Shown here in pieces: positions 6,512 through 8,527 of a stretch of 8,527 nt of DNA. The DNA lies in NCBI GenBank assembly GCA_913062665.1, contig CAJXVY010000012.1, positions 1-8,527 on the forward strand. The letters run 5' to 3'. The translations under genes and the position numbers were made by a program. Position 1 is the first letter of the stretch. Each line of letters starts with the position of its first letter. The notes under the pieces are model-generated. The model saw only the letters and a program-made list of their open reading frames with translations. It had not been told where the DNA came from and ran no database searches. This DNA comes from an uncultured Micrococcales bacterium. Its GTDB lineage: Bacteria > Actinomycetota > Actinomycetes > Actinomycetales > Microbacteriaceae.

Positions 6512-7547
6512 TTATCCCGTAGTAGTAGGGCGAGCTTTGCTTGATGAGGTGCATAAGCATCTAGAGGGTGTCAAAAAGGTTCTTGTGGTTCACCCACAGG
6601 CTTTGACGGCTTCAGCCGAGCAACTAAAAGAAAACCTAGACTCACACCAGTTCGAAGTCTTATTGGCTGGAATTCCTGACGGGGACGATAGTAAGCGGGT
6701 TGAGGTTGCGAGCTTTGCGTGGCAGATCATGGGACAGGCTGACTTCAATCGAAATGATGCTGTCATTGGTTTTGGTGGTGGCGCCACCACCGACATGGCT
6801 GGCTTTATCGCCAGTACTTGGTTGCGCGGCGTTAAGTACGTTGCCATCCCAACAACGCTATTGGCCATGGTTGATGCGGCTATCGGTGGCAAAACCGGAT
6901 TGAACACCTCTGAGGGTAAAAATCTGGTTGGTACGTTTTACCTACCTTCAGCCGTGATTGCAGACATTAACACTTTAGAGACTCTCCCTAAGCACGACCT
7001 GACCGCAGGGTTTGCTGAAGTTGTCAAGTATGGATTCGTCTATCAACCAGAGATATTGAGCCTAATCGAGGCTAATGTTGATTCCGTTGTCAAGTCTGAC
7101 TCAGAGTTGCTTGAGGAGCTAATCAACCGCTCTATTTCAATAAAACGAAAGGTGACTGAGAGCGATTTTCGTGAGAGCGGAGATCGGGAATTTCTCAACT
7201 ACGGTCATACCCTCGGTCACGCCATAGAGCATGTGGAGAGATATCAGTGGCGCCATGGGGCAGCTATCTCGATAGGAATGGTCTATGCAGCAGAGCTATC
7301 GCTTGCCAAGGGTCATCTTGATGAGAAACAGGTAGATCGCCATCGCTCAATCCTGTCTTCACTGGGTTTGCCAATTAGCTACCGGGGAGATCGTTGGCCA
7401 CAGTTATTCGACGCTCTGAAAAAGGACAAAAAGGTTCGTGGCGGGATTCTTAGGTTTGTCACCTTGAAGGATTTCGGTAAACCAGAAATCACATCTTCGC
7501 TCACTGAAGAGGAGCTTTTTGCCACCTACCAATCAATAATTGACTAG
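6504..7547 (+). CDS. aroB: 3-dehydroquinate synthase
   Basis: This enzyme cyclises DAHP to 3-dehydroquinate with loss of phosphate (step 2), using NAD and a divalent metal, usually zinc. The protein is 347 aa, slightly short because it begins directly at the first strand (HDYPVVVG). NAD is bound by the glycine-rich GGGATTDMAGF (91-101), and IPTTLLAMVDAAIGGKTGLN (115-134) follows. Metal-ligand candidates are E172 (AGFAEVVKYG), H235 (LNYGHTLGHAIEH) and H251 (WRHGAAISIGMVYAAEL). The HGAA form of the last motif, where many bacteria have HGEA, is typical of actinobacteria. Start choice rests on AGGAG at 6494-6498. It overlaps aroK by 8 nt (ATGCATGA) and is separated from aroQ by 9 nt. A perfect 18-bp palindrome encodes the NAD loop. 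A related 2-deoxy-scyllo-inosose-type synthase is unlikely given the intact motifs and the aro context. Confidence 0.97.
   Translation: MHDYPVVVGRALLDEVHKHLEGVKKVLVVHPQALTASAEQLKENLDSHQFEVLLAGIPDGDDSKRVEVASFAWQIMGQADFNRNDAVIGFGGGATTDMAGFIASTWLRGVKYVAIPTTLLAMVDAAIGGKTGLNTSEGKNLVGTFYLPSAVIADINTLETLPKHDLTAGFAEVVKYGFVYQPEILSLIEANVDSVVKSDSELLEELINRSISIKRKVTESDFRESGDREFLNYGHTLGHAIEHVERYQWRHGAAISIGMVYAAELSLAKGHLDEKQVDRHRSILSSLGLPISYRGDRWPQLFDALKKDKKVRGGILRFVTLKDFGKPEITSSLTEEELFATYQSIID
6774..6791 (+). repeat. Perfect 18-bp palindrome within aroB
   Basis: GGTGGTGGC is followed immediately by its exact reverse complement GCCACCACC. It is exactly the six codons GGGATT of the NAD-binding loop, residues 91-96. 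In RNA it could fold as a 7-bp stem (GGTGGTG/CACCACC) with a GCGC loop. The palindrome is seen directly; any function is inference, since protein constraint plus codon choice could create it. Confidence 0.9.
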
Positions 7548-7550
7548 CCT

Positions 7551-7556
7551 AAGAGG
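7551..7556 (+). promoter_or_regulatory. Shine-Dalgarno-like AAGAGG touching the aroQ start
   Basis: AAGAGG ends at the base before ATG 7557, so spacing is zero instead of the usual 5-9 nt. The aroB stop (TAG, 7545-7547) lies in frame just upstream with no start codon between, so the aroQ start cannot be moved upstream. The tract may be poor as a ribosome site. Confidence 0.4.
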
Positions 7557-7991
7557 ATGCATACGTTAATACTCAATGGACCGAACCTAAACATGCTCGG
7601 TCGGCGAGAGCCTGAGGTTTACGGAACCGAAAGCCTGAAGGATATTGAGAACTGGTTGAGAGAGAACTCGAAGGTTAGTTTTGATTGGATGCAGTCCAAT
7701 TCAGAGGGTGACCTCATCGAGGCGATTCAAAAAGCACAGCTAGAGAAAAAGGACATTGTTATCAACCCGGGTGCTTTTACTCACTACAGCTACGGACTCA
7801 GGGACGCATTGGCGTCTCACACCGCTAGCGGGCTGATTGCCATAGAGTGCCACCTGAGCAATCCTGCTGGTAGAGAGACATTCAGGCAGCTAAGCGTGGT
7901 GGCACCGGTGGTTACAGGAACAATTGCAGGGTTTGGAAAAAATGTTTATCTGCACGCTCTGGCAGAGATTGAATCAAGAAGAGGCGACTAA
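7557..7991 (+). CDS. aroQ: 3-dehydroquinate dehydratase, type II
   Basis: This enzyme dehydrates 3-dehydroquinate to 3-dehydroshikimate (step 3) through an enolate, as a dodecamer in characterised family members. The 144-aa length is typical. The flexible active-site lid carries R17 and catalytic Y22 in REPEVYG, after the canonical opening LILNGPNLNMLG. NPGAFTHYSYGLRDAL (70-85) supplies N70 and H76. ECHLSNPAGRETFR (97-110) supplies E97, catalytic H99 and substrate-binding R106 and R110. ECH replaces the usual EVH, and PAG replaces the common IHA, without loss of a catalytic residue as far as I can align by eye. It is unrelated to the type I (AroD, Schiff-base) enzyme, although actinobacterial type II genes are sometimes named aroD. 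It starts 9 nt after aroB, with AAGAGG directly against the ATG, and its TAA is followed at once by the efp TTG. Confidence 0.97.
   Translation: MHTLILNGPNLNMLGRREPEVYGTESLKDIENWLRENSKVSFDWMQSNSEGDLIEAIQKAQLEKKDIVINPGAFTHYSYGLRDALASHTASGLIAIECHLSNPAGRETFRQLSVVAPVVTGTIAGFGKNVYLHALAEIESRRGD
7979..7984 (+). promoter_or_regulatory. Shine-Dalgarno for efp (AAGAGG)
   Basis: AAGAGG lies in the last codons of aroQ, 7 nt before TTG 7992. The good spacing supports the TTG start and coupling to aroQ translation. Confidence 0.65.
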
Positions 7992-8527
7992 TTGGCAACA
8001 AGTAATGACATAAAAAATGGCACAGTTCTCTCATTAGATGGACAGCTTTGGATGGTCCAAGAGTTTCAGCACGTCAAGCCCGGCAAGGGTGGTGCGTTCG
8101 TGCGAACAAAGATAAAGAATGTTGTCAATGGGAAAGTTATTGACAAGACCTTTAACGCGGGAGTGAAGATAGACCTCGCCAATGTAGATAGGGCTGAGAT
8201 GCAGTATTTATACAACGATGGCGAGGGATTCGTATTTATGGACACCAAAACCTACGATCAAATCACCGTTCCTAAGTCCGTGGTGGGTGATTCTTCTGAT
8301 TACATTCTCGAAGAGCAAATGATTACAGTTGCAACTCACAACGGCGAACCACTATATATTGAGATGCCACCCTCTGTGATTTTGGAGGTTACTTTCACCG
8401 AGCCCGGTCTACAAGGTGATCGCTCGAGCGGTGGAACCAAGCCTGCCACGCTAGAAACTGGCGCAAGTATCCAAGTCCCGCTGTTTTTGGAACAAGGTAC
8501 AAAGGTTAAAGTTGACACTCGAACGGG
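7992..8527 (+). CDS. efp: Elongation factor P (3'-truncated by the window edge)
   Basis: EF-P binds ribosomes stalled on consecutive prolines and promotes peptide-bond formation. 178 complete codons are present plus two bases of the next, of roughly 186 in the family, so only the C-terminal tip is missing. Domain I (about 1-62) has [16 protein letters not shown] (25-40), with K32 at the loop tip facing the peptidyl-transferase centre. The [10 protein letters not shown] segment (52-61) leads into OB domain II. Domain III has [20 protein letters not shown] (136-155) and the ending [17 protein letters not shown] (162-178). The start is TTG immediately after the aroQ TAA, giving [13 protein letters not shown], which matches the family N-terminus. 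The loop reads PGKGG, not the PGKGP described for actinobacterial EF-P working with an unmodified lysine. No EarP or EpmA/B-type modification gene is in the window. EF-P beside the aro genes is usual in actinobacteria, as is nusB downstream (not seen here). Confidence 0.97.
   Translation, partial: MATSNDIKNGTVLSLDGQLWMVQEFQHVKPGKGGAFVRTKIKNVVNGKVIDKTFNAGVKIDLANVDRAEMQYLYNDGEGFVFMDTKTYDQITVPKSVVGDSSDYILEEQMITVATHNGEPLYIEMPPSVILEVTFTEPGLQGDRSSGGTKPATLETGASIQVPLFLEQGTKVKVDTRT

Noticed and set aside
8421..8430. CGCTCGAGCG palindrome in efp
   Set aside because: Only 10 bp, in a conserved coding segment (GDRSSGG); too short to claim a site.
1..8527. Mobile elements, CRISPR arrays, defence or toxin-antitoxin genes, tRNA or rRNA genes
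   Set aside because: Both strands were read; the window is continuous housekeeping coding sequence with no repeats, integrase or transposase motifs, or structured RNA outside genes.

Overview
The window is a run of nine same-strand (+) housekeeping genes: alaS, ruvX, mltG, aroE, aroC, aroK, aroB, aroQ and a 3'-truncated efp. Together they fill almost every base. The gene order and the protein details point to Actinomycetota. These include the AlaRS motif TRHGTFFQM, the DHQ synthase motifs GGGATTD and HGAAISIGM, a type II (AroQ) dehydroquinase and the EF-P motif FQHVKPGKG. The order alaS-ruvX-mltG-aroE ... aroC-aroK-aroB-aroQ ... efp matches what I remember of Mycobacterium and Corynebacterium, but with the genes found between these blocks there removed. 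GC looks close to half by eye, low for the phylum. With the extreme packing, this suggests a small-genome lineage, perhaps a planktonic Microbacteriaceae of the Rhodoluna/Aquiluna type. That placement is inference.

Layout. Bases 13-2613 encode alanyl-tRNA synthetase. Bases 2610-3011 encode the RuvX/YqgF nuclease. Bases 3001-4086 encode the membrane-anchored endolytic transglycosylase MltG. Bases 4079-7991 carry five shikimate-pathway genes, encoding steps 4 (aroE), 7 (aroC), 5 (aroK), 2 (aroB) and 3 (aroQ). Steps 1 (DAHP synthase) and 6 (EPSP synthase, aroA) are not here. From 7992 to the window edge is elongation factor P, lacking only its last few codons.

The genes overlap by 4, 11, 8, 8, 1 and 8 nt, followed by a 9-nt gap (aroB/aroQ) and a 0-nt gap (aroQ/efp). 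This is one probable transcription unit with translational coupling throughout. I see no internal terminator, tRNA, rRNA, riboswitch, CRISPR array, insertion sequence, integration site or cargo gene. No stretch above 12 bases lacks a gene.

I found no undescribed biological system. The observations worth a second look are small: the overlap architecture, a Shine-Dalgarno tract touching the aroQ start codon, the EF-P tip loop, a perfect 18-bp palindrome over the aroB NAD loop, a GNRA-type hairpin before a Pro-Pro in mltG, and start sites that are easy to misannotate.
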